Part shown: positions 45,901-58,207 of the stretch, one piece after another | Layout of the letters: each line of letters opens with the position of its first letter | Numbering within the stretch: the first letter of the stretch is position 1 | Assembly (NCBI GenBank): GCA_000149265.1 | Contig: CH003041.1 | Span: 1,094,977 to 1,158,976, forward strand | Direction of reading: 5' to 3' | Length of the DNA: 64,000 nt | Source of the DNA: Ciona savignyi | Lineage: Eukaryota > Chordata > Ascidiacea > Phlebobranchia > Cionidae | The notes under the pieces: model-generated | The model's input: the letters and a program-made list of their open reading frames with translations, nothing else | Databases searched by the model: none | Told to the model about the DNA's origin: nothing | Position numbers and translations under genes: made by a program

Positions 45901-47385
45901 ATTTACATGTAATAATGCTTATCTCCTTGCAGAAAGTACAGATTCTACATCGTTTTCATATCTCTTGTGTGGTTCGTTTGGCCGCTTTACAAGCTGACGT
46001 CACATTACATAAAAATATCCGCGAAACTTGACCGTTTCCACCCGGTGAGTGAATTTATATATAAAGGAGTTTATTGCTCATTTATGTATAAACTTTATTA
46101 TAAAGGGCTTTATAGTTAGGATAGGATATTCATGTTTATTCCCGTGAATGGGAAAACCAAGGCGGTTAACACACAGGCAATCGTCAGATCACCTTTCGCC
46201 CACCGTCGGGTTACCGGAGCTATTGCATTGTGCTGTGTATGATAGACACGTTCCTTCAATTTGGTAGAACCCAATAATCAGGTGGGTTCGGGCAATTTCC
46301 GTTAAGTGCCTTGCTCAAGGACACAACTGACTAGCTAGCGACTGAAATGCGACACACTAAATCACCACACTAAATCACAACACTAATCTGAACTTACAAT
46401 TGAATTCGGTATTTTCAGTTGATGTTTGTTGTGCCTCTCCAAATGCTGGTATCCCTGCTCCCCTATGCTATTTATGCCATGATATCAATCACTGTTGGCG
46501 TCTCCTCTGCACCTTATTACCTCGTCGCAGTTAACAATGTGAGTTAAACGTAATTTGAATTATCATTAAATTAACCGTTAGTATACGGTCGCCAAATATT
46601 TAAATATATATTCATAAAAAGTTTTAAATTATGTTTTTATAAAGATGTACCCATAGAACCATAGAAAACGTTACATTATCATAAGCATTATCATTATTAT
46701 TATTACACATAGAAAACGTTACATTTTATACATTGGTATCTATTGTAACCTATGGTATAACGCAGATAGCATTTTAATACACATAAATGACCGATTTCTG
46801 TCCATAGCCTTATTATTGGGGCTAATGGAGTGTGGTATTTCTTGGAGATGACACTCCATTTTCTTTTTTCCACCGAGCTCAATTTCGATCCCATGATTGA
46901 CTCGTCACTACGACTGTTTTATATACAATTTATAGTATCTGTATCGGTCGCGTTAACCATTCGGCCTCACGATTCATTTTCATTCAACCGATCAATCCTT
47001 GGTTCAGCAAATTATGTAAACAATTTAGTTAGCGGCTTAGTTTCTTTATTTTTTTGCCCCTGTTTTAAATAATCGCAATTAAAGCAAAACACGACACATG
47101 AACAGAAAACACGGCAACACGAACAGTTGTTAAAACACGTCATTTAAAACAGAGATATAAATAAATAAATATATCGGAGGCGGAATGTTTGTCTACCAAA
47201 ACTCCAGACCCACCGCGCATCTATTTTAACACTAATTTCCATAGATCGCTGCAAAAGTGTTCATCGGATCAAACCCGTTTATTTACATTTACTTCGACCC
47301 TGAGCTACGACTAGCCTGCAAAAATCTATTTAAATGTTCCTCGACACCGGTTCAAGACCAAATCCAAGATAAAAAAGATGAATAA
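42986..47385 (+). CDS. RGR/peropsin-type opsin, seven exons, 286 aa
   Basis: A seven-transmembrane retinal-binding protein; RGR-type opsins act as photoisomerases rather than classical signalling pigments. Exons: 42986-43034, 43850-44034, 44505-44604, 45725-45878, 45933-46044, 46419-46538, 47245-47385; all in frame. Seen: short N-terminus, CPDLKKKNRFLFSLAVSDLL (TM1-TM2), WPFGSIGCQ with C77 and loop C154 for the disulphide, DKY (101-103) in place of DRY, and the Schiff-base lysine K244 in AAKVF, six residues before NPFIY (250-254). The length matches vertebrate RGR (about 290 aa). Exon 2 ends CAG|GCAAGC, a GC-AG intron. It may be the gene described as Ci-opsin3, but I cannot confirm this. SINE-B copies and a minisatellite lie in the introns. 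Confidence 0.88.
43150..43430. repeat. Two SINE-A fragments in opposite orientation
   Basis: Plus-strand pieces 'gaagggttgcagcttcaaaa', 'ggcaaggcgcgt', 'ttggttttcccatttactgg' (43155-43310) are followed by a minus-strand head half 'gacttgcccaaggacacaac' (43330-43430). Confidence 0.65.
43716..43830 (+). repeat. SINE-B, full length
   Basis: 'acggtcgtgtggccaaatgg', 'ttaacgcgaccgatacatat', 'gggatcgaaacttggctcgg' and an A-rich tail. The spacing of A- and B-box-like motifs suggests a tRNA-Leu/Ser origin. Confidence 0.78.
44050..44420 (+). repeat. Three to four diverged ~113-bp direct repeats
   Basis: Each carries 'cgggttaacttacattactg', 'ataactgatatcatatc' and 'tttataaaaactgatacatt'-like blocks. 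It lies in opsin intron 2. Confidence 0.72.
44625..45105 (+). repeat. ~21-bp minisatellite 'gtgtttcccaaccaggtttt' in opsin intron 3
   Basis: About twenty tandem units of 'cagtgtttcccaaccaggtt' plus one or two bases, with variants (aaacagttttcaaatca). Open frames across it are incidental and stop-poor because of the repeat. Confidence 0.88.
45501..45605 (+). repeat. SINE-B, full length
   Basis: 'acggtcgtgtggccgaatgc', 'ttaacgcgaccgatacatat', 'attcgaaactaaggccagc'. Confidence 0.76.
46115..46392 (-). repeat. SINE-A, full length
   Basis: Tail 'ttaggataggatattcatg', core 'gccttgctcaaggacacaac', head complement 'cacactaatctg'. It ends about 27 bp before opsin exon 6. Confidence 0.84.
47027..47190 (-). 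repeat. ACTAAA-tail repeat family, second type copy
   Basis: 'cgaacagttgttaaaacacg', 'tcatttaaaacagagatata' and 'acgacacatgaacagaaaac' match the complement of 17225-17398. It ends about 55 bp before opsin exon 7. A SINE-B fragment (46930-47020, minus) precedes it. Confidence 0.62.
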
Positions 47386-47520
47386 ACCACTCACTGGACG
47401 TTATTTTTGTGTGTGCACATTTGTTATGTATTTGTGTTATACGTAAGCCCTGTGTACATTATTATCTGTGGGTATAGATCGTCAATATATTCGTAGCAAA
47501 TCGTTAAACACGATTGATGT

Positions 47521-47705
47521 GTTAAACCGACTTGTTAGTTTAGTTTTTTCGTTTATTTATTTTTGTCTTAGTATTATTTAAAGGCGAATGAAGCAAATAA
47601 CGGCACAGAAACAGGAAACAAACGACAAAGCGAACAGTCGTTAAAACACGTCATTTGAAAAATGGATATAACTAAAATAATATAGCGGACGCGACCGCCA
47701 CACCT
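47521..47705 (-). repeat. ACTAAA-tailed short repeat
   Basis: It begins 'tagtttagttttttcgttta' and contains 'cgaacagtcgttaaaacacg' and 'tcatttgaaaaatggatata'. The adjacent 47750-47830 also matches 63700-63780 on the other strand, so the full repeat is longer than the tail part. Confidence 0.65.
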
Positions 47706-48159
47706 ATAGGTGAAAACCATACTGTTAAAACAACAATTAATTAAACGCTATGGAGCCCTGAAGAAAAGAGTGTGCGGTAAATGGAGGAGCGGCTTTAGAA
47801 AGTGTAGCCTGTAAGAGTGGACCCGATTGGAAAATAAAAAAACTAAAATGGACTCCAGTAATTGTTACAATATATTTTTGAGTTCTTTTAAAACTGACAC
47901 AAGAAACACATGTCATAAACTAAATATTCCAATATTAACGTGATGATTAAAACACGGTCTAAAATATTCGAAAAAGTTCCGGGTGTACGAAGGGGTTCCA
48001 GCTCAAAATTATTTTTTTTTGTTTTTAATTTGTCTTCCAGTCTCTCCAATAAAAACTTACCTTACAATCTGCAACCTAAAGCCAAAACCTTCCATTTTTT
48101 TAATTGAGTTGAAACCGCTTTGTACTCGGGAACTTTTTACAACAATACAGCTAGCTAGC

Positions 48160-48405
48160 ACATGAACAATCAACATATTTATTTTACGAAGCATTGCTCC
48201 ACTATTACAAAACTTAACTGCTAAACGAGAACACCGAAACGCAGCCTAGCACATGCTCCTTTTAACCAAACGGACATTGGGGAATCACCACCATTGTTAC
48301 TCAGCAAAACACTCATTTAAATACCATGGCAAAAAAGGGCCACATGTCATTTTTGCCCGAGCATATTTTTTGCGCGGCACGCGGCATACCGGTTGCAGAG
48401 CACTG
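48160..48405. mobile_element. hAT-like element with end CAGTGCTCTGCAACCGG (minus strand)
   Basis: The right end 'ccggttgcagagcactg' is the complement of a hAT-type end also seen at 25898 ('cagtgctccgcaacc'). The body matches 4133-4330. Confidence 0.5.
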
Positions 48406-48412
48406 GTCTAGA

Positions 48413-48702
48413 TCAGGAGAGGGGAAACTTTTTATAACAGGCGCCAAAATTATTTTATTTTTAGACTGACGGGCCAGGGTGATCAAAACGCCACTCACAT
48501 ATAGTTTGTCACTTTTAATAAAAAATAATTAAACTCAGAAACGCGGAACATTACTGATTGAAACAAGGAAGCATTGTTGCATCAAGCGATGCACAAATAT
48601 AGCTGTGACATCATAATTTAGCTGTGATCGCTATTTAGTCGTAAACATCCGGCAGGCCAGCGTACAAAACCCGGCGGGCGGTAGTTTGCCAATGTTTGGT
48701 CT
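48413..48702. mobile_element. hAT-like non-autonomous element
   Basis: The right part 'acccggcgggcggtagtttg' and 'ccaatgtttggtct' is close to 55385-55442 ('ggcccacgggccgtagtttg', 'cccatggctggtct'), as is the body ('agcactgttgcgttaatcga' versus 'agcattgttgcatcaagcga'). Confidence 0.52.
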
Positions 48703-49328
48703 CGACGGAGGCATTTTTATTAGTGGCTCAAGGAAAATTCTCTACCGTACCCAAAACAATAACCGCAATGGGTAAGCAGGTGGAAATTAAATTTAGAAAG
48801 GGCTGTCCAAGCAAGTTCAGCTCGATTTTATTTTTTTGTGGCTATGAGGACAATCCCCATTATTTAAACTCAAAATAGCTAATTGTTATGGCCTGTAAGT
48901 GATATTTTGAAAGAAACCAGATTTTTTTTCGACAGAATTTTTAAATTTTTTGACCGAATTTAAACATTTTAGACCGAATTTTTAAATGAGGTAGAATCTT
49001 TTTCAAATGTTAACCGATCTGCTGGGGTGCCCACTAATTCCGACAAATTTTAATGTATGATGAGTATTATAACGAACAGAAAAGTTGTTCTAATTTTAAA
49101 CGGTGAAGAGGTTACTGCTAACATGTTTCCTGATGCAATAGGTTGCCGGTAGGACGCGCCAGTAAGCTGTACCCTTCCACTTTACCAGCTTGTGTTGAAA
49201 GGTCGCCGCTAATTGTTGTATTGCACTCCGGGACTTAGTTTTTTCGCCTTCCATACTGAGAAGCTCAGAAAGAAAAAAAAGAGAATAGAAATAAGAGAAA
49301 GAAAAAAGAAAGAAAGATAAAAAAACTG

Positions 49329-49890
49329 TACGGTCGTGTGTCCGAATGGTTAACGCGACCGATACATATACCAACTCTTGTACAAAAAAATGGTCTTAGT
49401 GACGAGCCCATCATGGGTTCGAATCTTGGCTCGGTAAAAAAATAAGAAAACAAATTGGGTTTCTCTCATATAATACAGTTGTGTTGCCGTGTGGTTAACG
49501 CGATCGATACATGTACCCCTATACAAAAGTGATGAGCCAATTATGGTTTCGAAACTTAGCTTGGTAAAAAAAAATATTATGTCGCATTAAGTACGGTCGT
49601 GTTAACCATTCGGCCACACGACCGTTACATATAACAGTTCTATATAAAAACGTTCTTAAAGAAAGGGGCCATCGAGGTTTCGAAACTTAGATAGTTCGAA
49701 ACTTAGATAGATAAAATAAACTTAGATAGACAAAAGAATACGTCTCGTAGTACGGTTATGTATATATATACATATGACTATATATATAGCCGCATGGTTA
49801 AGGTATTGATACATACACCAAATATATATACAAAGAGGTCTTTAGGAACAAGCCCATCGTGGGATTTGACCTTTGTTCGGTATAAAATGG
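49329..49890 (+). repeat. Cluster of four SINE-B copies head to tail
   Basis: Copies start near 49329, 49480, 49594 and 49751. The first is well kept ('cggtcgtgtgtccgaatggt', 'gggttcgaatcttggctcgg'); the others are more diverged and share A-rich junctions. Confidence 0.68.
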
Positions 49891-50578
49891 ATAGGATAGG
49901 ATTTTTATGTATCCCCGTAAATTGGAAAACCAAGGCTGGATGGCGACGCACTAAACCACCAGACTAACCCGTCGGAACATGTCGCGTTAACCATTCTTTT
50001 ACATAAGAGATCAAATGTTAATTCTAGACGACGGGCGCAGTGAAAAATTTCACAGCGAACAGTTTAGTATATCTGTGTGGTTGAATGTCGCATATTAGCA
50101 GTTGTTACCGCGTGACAGGCAACGCTTGAAGCGCGCTCTAGGGGAAACTACTAAGATATAAAAATATAGAAATTTATATTTAATCCCTAACCTTACTCCG
50201 GCGATGAACTTAATTTTTTTACTGGGATCAGTTTTGACCTATAATGGTCTCGTTGCAAGGACCGTTTTTGTATTTAATATGTATCTGTTGCGTTCGCCAT
50301 TAGTTGACCAACTAAAGCATCTGACCAAAGTTTTGTTACTTTGTTTAATTTTAAATGATATTTACATATAAATTTCTTGCAATTTACTGTTATTTTAATT
50401 ATAATCGTTGAGCGTTTTAGGACCATATTTAAGGTCTTGGCGCCTGTGTTCTATTCTTTCGTACTTTGAAAAAAACAACAACCGTTAGAGGGGGTGTGAG
50501 AGGGCTATAAAAAACACACCAAGTTTTGCGTAATGATTTAAACAAGCGTCTTCTAATTCTAATTAGAGCAGCGGTTCT

Positions 50579-51066
50579 TAACCGGGAAGGAGTCCCCTTA
50601 AGTAAGGACGTTTAGGATTTCAGGGGAGGAATTTGTGCATTTTATACTTGGTGTCATATAAAACAAGGGAGATTGTTTTACATTTTTAGTTGATGACATT
50701 TGTTATTATTACGGAGTCCTAGTTTCAGATCATTAGGACTATATGCGTAACACTTAAGTGGCTTAGCATATATATTATGCAGTTAAAATAAACACATCTA
50801 TGAATATGTTTATTTCCTTATTTCGTCTAGTAATAACTCGAATTGTGGGTACTTTAAATATGGTAGGGGAGAAATGAAAATATACAATACAATTTTTATT
50901 TTTGTTTCTTTCGCTGCAGCGTTTACCACCAAAAAACTAGCAAGATATAACAGCAAAACAGGAAGGCACCAAAAAAACAAAAATCAAGTTATCTAGTTTT
51001 GTGCCTCCCTGTGGTTTCAAAATAGGCAAAGGGAGGCATGCAACAAAAAAAGGTTGAGAACCGCTG
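50579..51066. mobile_element. hAT-like element with ends CAGCGGTTCTTAACC / GGTTGAGAACCGCTG
   Basis: Inverted ends of about 15 bp are flanked by 'aattagag' and 'aatcggag', an imperfect 8-bp target duplication (6 of 8). The interior 'tatttcgtctagtaataact', 'cgaattgtgg' matches the interior of 62992-63224 in the other orientation, so the two belong to one family. Confidence 0.72.
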
Positions 51067-54000
51067 AATCGGAGCGTTTAAATAACCTTTCTCTCGTATG
51101 TGTGACGTTGTGTCTCTCGCATGCCTTCTCTCTCCCGTGTCTCTCGCATATATCTTTTCGTTGGAATGCAATTGAAGAAAATCTCAATTATGGAGGATTA
51201 ACGCCTGCTGTGTCATCACGATTGTTACATATTAAAATAAATTAGACAGGCTAAAATAACAAGATTTTTCAATTAAACTACGATTAACCAAAACATATAA
51301 GATCACATAGCTTTCCTTTGGTAAAGCAGTTTATGGCAACATAATTTTTAAATAACATTTTGGCATTAAATTCATAGGTGTTGGCATTTACTCAAGTATT
51401 TATAGCAGTTCCTAAATACGCAATCAAAGCATAAACAACAAGGTTTTCGCGCGGACTTTGGACTTCGACCAGCAAGTCTGACCTGGAGTTACCTTAGAAA
51501 AGCTGCAATGCTGGCACAAGGACCCACAGGTTACATACTATAGGTGATTTGACATGGAGAATCTGTCAAAGGTTTCAAAGGGCGATTAGTTTGACAAAGA
51601 GCAGCTGGTTGATTCTCCTTCTGCGCTTGTGACATGCGCGGACGACATACTGCATTGCGACTCGATGACCGCATGCATATAAATTATTAACAATTTTTAA
51701 ATTTACAAGCGTCCTTTGGAGACTTTGAACTGCATATGTGGCAGCAGACCTGGTTTCAATTACAAGACAGATGAAACATTCAACATTCATCGTAGGTTTT
51801 AGTGTAACAGAACCATTTTTGCAGACGAAAATTACATTTTAGAAACTACGTCGTATGTCAGATAAATTTAATTTAAATTTGGATATAAGTAACGTAATGC
51901 AAGACAGAATCGTATTATAAAGAGTGTTTACTAGAAAAGCAAATCAGGTTATTGGATATTTGCTGTATGCTTTTCTATTAATCTGTCATTATCGCAGCAA
52001 AGTTTGTATAAAGCAAATGTAGAAAGTCGACGGCGTAGTGATAAGTCAGCTTCGACCAGAACGAACCAAAACGTTGTTATACTGAAATACATAAGTTTGA
52101 ACGCTTTCTCGGTACAGGATAATTAAAACAGGAGTGGAATTCCGCTTCTCACCAAGCGATATAGAAGCACACCACTTCATATGGAAATCGAACTGTTGTG
52201 AATGCCTCATGCTGGTTAATCGATATATGCGTGGTCGCAGTGTGTGGTACTGCTAGTACTCCCACTGTTTCATACCATATGCAGTATATATTGGAGACAT
52301 AGGCAACATAGAGAAGATTGTAACGTCAGATAAAAATGTCTTGTATTTTAATAGTGGTTGATTTCTTGCATTTAATTTTACCGTTAGTTTAGGATTAAAT
52401 GTTGTATTAGTTTGTTGAGAGGAGTTGTGTTTCTTCTCGTTGTAGTAAGGTGAGAAAATCTGCTGGTTGTTAGTCTATTAACAAGGCCGCAGAACAATCA
52501 CTACTTATTTTAAATTATGGAAGTATTTACACAGTGACTGCGTGTTAGTGATTAGGCACAGAAGGTTAAACGTTCGTTTCGCTTGTCCCTAGAGCTGCGC
52601 CTGCACACTATCAGCTTGTTTGTTGTTCCAAAGGACAACCAGTACCAAGTTAGATTAAGTTTGTCGACAATTTGTTTCTATTTCGAGCCTTGGACGCTTA
52701 TAAAATCACAACGTTGCAAATTATAAAGCGATGTCTCTACGGAGGCTCTAATAATGGTGTTGGTGTGTCCAGTTTAACAAAATATACAGTTATCGCCGCA
52801 AGCTATCCGATGCGGTTGTAAAAATAGTCGAAAGGGGTCGAATGTTTTTAATTCAAATCGAGGCGTTTCATTCAATCGGTGTAAGACGCTGTAGTAAATT
52901 AGAGGTCCCGCTGGTTATAATGACAGGGGACGGAAAACACAATGGCGTCTCTGCTACAGTTTTGAGGTTTCCAGCAGAGCACAAGAGCCGTCCTGAAAGC
53001 GGGTCAATAGCCAACCCATGCAACCAATACATCAAATTGTAAGAGCAGAGTTAAATATAGAGTTCGCCGTTTAACTAATAGGCCTCGCTGTGATGTATTC
53101 TTGCAAATGCGTAGTCTGGTTCTAACGTTAAAAGTGGAAAAACGATAACATAATATTGTGTTTGAAAACGCACTCCCACATTTAAAGGCTCGTCGTGTTA
53201 ATGTGTCTGCATACGTGGTGCAAGTATATAAGTCAGTTGATGAATCTAGGTAAGCAATTTTGTTTATTCAAGTGGTATATGAACTACGTCGTGTTACTGA
53301 AGTTTTGTTTTTAGATCAAAACAGTTTTACAGTACGGGGCCTGTTTAACATCGTAGAAAGGTTTAAACGTAGGAATAACCAGTTTAATTAGTGGATTCCT
53401 TATATTTGGTAAAGGATTTACTAGACCGGCACGGTAGTGTTTTAAATGCTAGGTTTGACGTCCACATTATACGACTACGTGTATTAACTACCGTAGTTTT
53501 GTCGTTTTTCATCTTATTTTTTTAAACCGTGTTATTTTTTTTGTATTAACGTAAAGAAGAAGCAAAAAAACTAGTATTATAGCGCTTGAACCACCAATTC
53601 GATGAAGTCAGTTTATCGCTTTCTTCGCTTTCGATAAGAAATTTGCCAATTGTTAAATAAGTTCGGTCACGGTCATTGTATTTATAGTCTTTTTATGTTT
53701 CTTTCAGCACAGAAAACGAGGCAATGAAATCAACAATTGAATTATCTACCAGTAGTTACAAAGCAAGGCTGATAAAACAACAAGTCCGATGAGCCGTATA
53801 AATGGATTAGCATCTATGATGAGAACGTTTGTAAAGAAATAAGCTATAAAAACGGCCCACCACTTAGCCCTTCTGGAATAGACCCATTAAGAGGCACTTC
53901 AAAATTGGTGCTGTGTTAAGCGTACGCTCTAATAAGCCAGCTTCAGCTTTGTTATGTAAGAAACGGTATTCTTTTTACCAGTTACTTTTCCATGCAGTTA

Positions 54001-55254
54001 GTTAAAATAAACTGAAAGGGAAGTAATACTTCAGTTTAATTGCATTACAAATTCAGAATTTCAAAATATTTGCCTGGATTGTTTCCGTTTTTCTGTAACA
54101 CTGGTATTAAGCTGACCAATTCGCGACGCCCCATTCAAAATATGGGACAATTGATTTGTTGTAGCTACTGTTAAAAAGTTTAGTAAGTTAAATGACCTTT
54201 AAATTATTAATTTAAGTAAAAAGTAGGCAGCTAAATCATGTTTGGTAGGCAGTTCGTACGCCTATTTTGCAAGCTAAGACCGAACAATATATTTAAGCTT
54301 TATATAAGATGTTTTATTTGAGCTTTATGTTAGCACTCGGCTAAATACTGGTAGTTCATTGGATATAATAAAGTGTGTCTGTGCTTAGGAAAATTGCTAC
54401 TTGATCTTTAAAAATATATTTACATTAATGGCAACTATCAAAATAACAAAAGGCTAAAAATTGTGGTTGTAAGATTAAGTTTTGCCGTTGTGACAGTATT
54501 AATACCACTGTGGCATTATATTATACAGTATTGTGATTGCATACTTGCAAGCAAAATGAAATTTTTAAGTTGTAATAGCCTCTTTTTGTTGGTTTGACTG
54601 TTAGTTTCAAAGTTTTCGTGTTTTAAATATCACAGTTTATTTATACGCCGCATTGCTTACGGTAACGCATTGACACCCACGTATTTCCCGAACAAAATCA
54701 AAATTAACTTTATAAAGCAATGTGGTATAGGTAATACATATTTAGTATTTTGTGCGCATTATAGTGATATACCACTATGCTTTTCACCAAATTAAACTTA
54801 GAAGCTAGAAGAATAATGGCTTTATTGTACCAACCTATCTAAAATGACATTTGATTTGAAATACAATGTGAAATTGCGTCTTAACCGTTTGAATGGACGA
54901 AAGGGGATCTCATTACATTTGCATACTGACTGTGGCAGAGATAGACAAATAGTTTATGGCCTCGTTTCCAATTAAATATTTACAAGAATCAGGCCAACTT
55001 TATGTCATTTGGTTATATATATTTACAAGGTTACGGGAAATAAACACAAAATTATCATCGCCCAGACGCAAAATAAGTGTAGCAGACTACGCATTGATTA
55101 GGTTATGTCATACAAGATTGTAAAAGAAAAAATATCATAAAAGTTAACACTATGTTTAAAGCTAACACTTAAAACCCTACGTGGAAATATTATCATATAC
55201 ACACTTATATCCCTTTGAATAATGAAATAAAACCAGAACTTCAGAGGTTTAGTA

Positions 55255-55442
55255 TTATGCAACTGAGAAATACGGTATTACTGGTTAAAAACAGAAAGCA
55301 CTGTTGCGTTAATCGACGTACCAATTTTGATGTGACATCGTAATTTAGTCTTGCAACATGTTAAAACATTCAAAGGGTCAGAATAAAGGATCTGGCGGGC
55401 CGGATTTGGCCCACGGGCCGTAGTTTGCCCATGGCTGGTCTA
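55255..55442. mobile_element. hAT-like fragment with a classical right end
   Basis: The end 'gcgggccggatttggcccac', 'gggccgtagtttgcccatgg' is typical of Charlie-type hAT termini. The left end is not identifiable. Confidence 0.55.
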
Positions 55443-58207
55443 TAAGGTTCCCTAGACTAAAGAGGCATGGTGTCATATTTCCAGTCGTCTGCCGCACTTT
55501 GGTGTAAATTATTTCGTCACAGTGCTACTTGGTGTTTACTCTAGAATAGCTTAATACACAAGCTTTTACTTAAGCACACATTTTAGCAGGGGTTGTTAAA
55601 ATCTACAAACACAGTAAATCCAAACTTAAGATGATTGGTTTGACTAAAATTGTGTTACAGCTCTAATAGTCTGTACAATGTCTGTTATCTGTCGGGCGCT
55701 ATTTATATGATAGGCAAATGGAATTTCATGTGGTGATTTGGTTAACTCTTTGAACAATGAATTATGGTTTAGCTTGCCGAAATTTGTCGTTGTTTAAAAT
55801 TACAGCAGGCGCAAACTGCAATACACTTTAAAAAGCTGCACTTAGATGTGTTATATTTACCTGCTCTTCGACTGTCACCTTTTCTTATTTTCCCGTGTTA
55901 TAATAATATTATTAATTACCACGCTTTACCAAATTAACAGTTATTTTATTAAAACGGCACAAGGACTGTAGAGATTTCCTGTAGTGTATCCAATGATTTA
56001 TAAACATCTTATATTTAATTTATAAGACGGCCTGGCTTATAGTTGAAGTTGCGTGATAGTTATATCCTTTGGAATTTGGAAAATCTTTACCGCAATATCC
56101 GAACCTGCTATATCTGTTGGGTTCTTCTAAAAGAACGCGGAATTAACGCCCTTACAAAGAAATTAGATTATACTATAAAAAAAATACTATTAACAAAGCT
56201 TCAGATGTAGTTTTGATAGAACATGACAGTAAAAATGCGCACGTTTCAGTTGACTATGTCGCAATAGAAGCAGTATGGCACCATAAATTAACTTTTGCTT
56301 CGTAAGCAAAACAGTTACTGTACATCAGCAGTTAATGAATATTTGTATTTATTTTAGCTTCACTGTCAAAGAATTTAAGAATAAAAAAGAAAACCACGCG
56401 CAGGCAATTTTAACTTGGGAATATAGCCATCGGTTTCACAGGATATCTTTGTTTGACGGTTTCCTGTGCAGTGTCGCCAACCGTATTGTTTACTCGACTG
56501 TAAGTTAAGATTAACAGTGTTAATCTTGATATAAATTATGTACAAAAAGATAGAAAGTGCAACCAAGGCTATAAATTAGTTTGATTTTAATTAAGCTTGT
56601 CGATATATAATGACAATTTTACTCCATCTATTCGACTTCTGAGAATGCTTTTCTGACCTTATATTTATTATCCAGGCGTTAGATTAATTAAAAAGTAAAT
56701 GTATGTTTGAATCGGTAGCCTAATGTAGCTTGAACATAATGAACGACCAAAAAGGACAGAAACCAGTTGACACGCTTTTTTATTACACTACTTTACCATC
56801 ATAGCCTCGGCTAATACACTAAAATAAATGTGCCCAAAAAAATGAACATTTCAAATTAATATTGTTTTTAAAACAGGCGCTATAACAATGTATATGATTT
56901 AATTGATTTTAATATGCGAGAGATTTTTAATCGAAAACTCGCGTTTATTAGACCCCGTTGCGTAGCGGCGCGTAACAGGAAAAACGCGCGAAGCATTCTC
57001 CGATTTGCCGGCGTAAGCACTTCCACGATATTTAACCTAATGATTTATTCTTCCGCCACTGTGTGCTAATGAAGGAAACTTCGCATTTGTATGTATCACC
57101 AAGTGATATACTTTGTTTATTCAACTGTTTATGTTTTTTTAACCAAAGTTGTCCCTGTTGGTAAACATGGTTAATATGTTAATGTATTTGACGAACTAAG
57201 ATTACTAAACGATTAAGATAGCCAACTATTGGTTATAAAAAAAGACATTTGCAAAAATACGTTATAACTCTTTAGGATTCTTTTACAGATTTTAGGTGTC
57301 CTGTTGATGATATATTTAGACCCAATTTGTTACCTTGTTAGCACATATAGTTGGAACTTCAAAACTAAAAGTTTATTTGTACTCCCATGATCAAGGACAA
57401 CATTGTTAAGGTAAATAAAGATACCATAGCAAGTTTGATATTTAATATTTCGAAGTTTTGTAGATCCATTTATTTCATATCATAAATCAAATAAAAGAGT
57501 CTTAAATTTTATTTAGTGATTTAAGAGACTTTAAAGAGTAGGTTAAACTGATATTCTGTTGTCCAAAATGTTTTTGTTTATTCATACCAAAAAGTTGTTT
57601 ATGACTTAAGACGTTTAAAACATAAAGATAGGGTAGAATGGCCATGTTTATCTGTGGTATATAAAACGCAGGGGGTCTTCCAGTTTTGAATGCATATAGT
57701 ATTTAAACAAGATAATGTTTGTCTAACTGTAAGAGTTATGCCCGGAATTTATAAACTTTCAGTTTCTTTTTAAAGTAGCCTTCTGGTGTGTAAATATTTT
57801 TATTAATATTTTTTGTGATTTACTGATTTAACATGCACTTTTGTTATCTTTTGCTTTCATTTGTCATGCTTACAAGAAAAAAGACAAGGCTATGTGTTTT
57901 TAATCCCACTAGCCAGCTAATATAGCTTCTAGTTATTTGACTTAATGACCACTTATGCCTTTTACTGCTCCTTTTCTGTTATATTTCGCTTTTATGATCA
58001 ATATTTAATTTCGAGAGAGAACATATAAAATATTACTGTTGTAGCATGATAACTTTGTATGTAGCTCCACAAAAATTTAATTACATATTTAACCAAACTA
58101 GCAGAAATCAATAGTACCTGTTCAATATTAATTGCATCAACTTGACGACCGACACCTCGCATCAATAAATCAATGCAGACTTATCACAGGAGTTTAGTAC
58201 TTACAAG

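Larger units (their letters stand above)
47386..58207. other. Long interval without a recognised gene
   Basis: 47.4-51.1 kb is packed with repeats: an ACTAAA-tailed element, hAT-like elements, a SINE-B cluster and a SINE-A fragment at 49885-49985. From 51.2 to 58.2 kb the sequence is mostly unique and AT-rich with only a hAT end at 55255-55442 and a SINE fragment near 57630. No conserved exon was recognised. Open frames (for example 52842-53042 plus) lack support. Non-coding 5' exons or enhancers of the downstream synthase could lie here. Confidence 0.5.

Noticed and set aside
52842-53042. 66-codon plus-strand frame in the gene-poor region
   Set aside because: It has no signal peptide, domain, splice partner or codon bias. 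Length is within chance.
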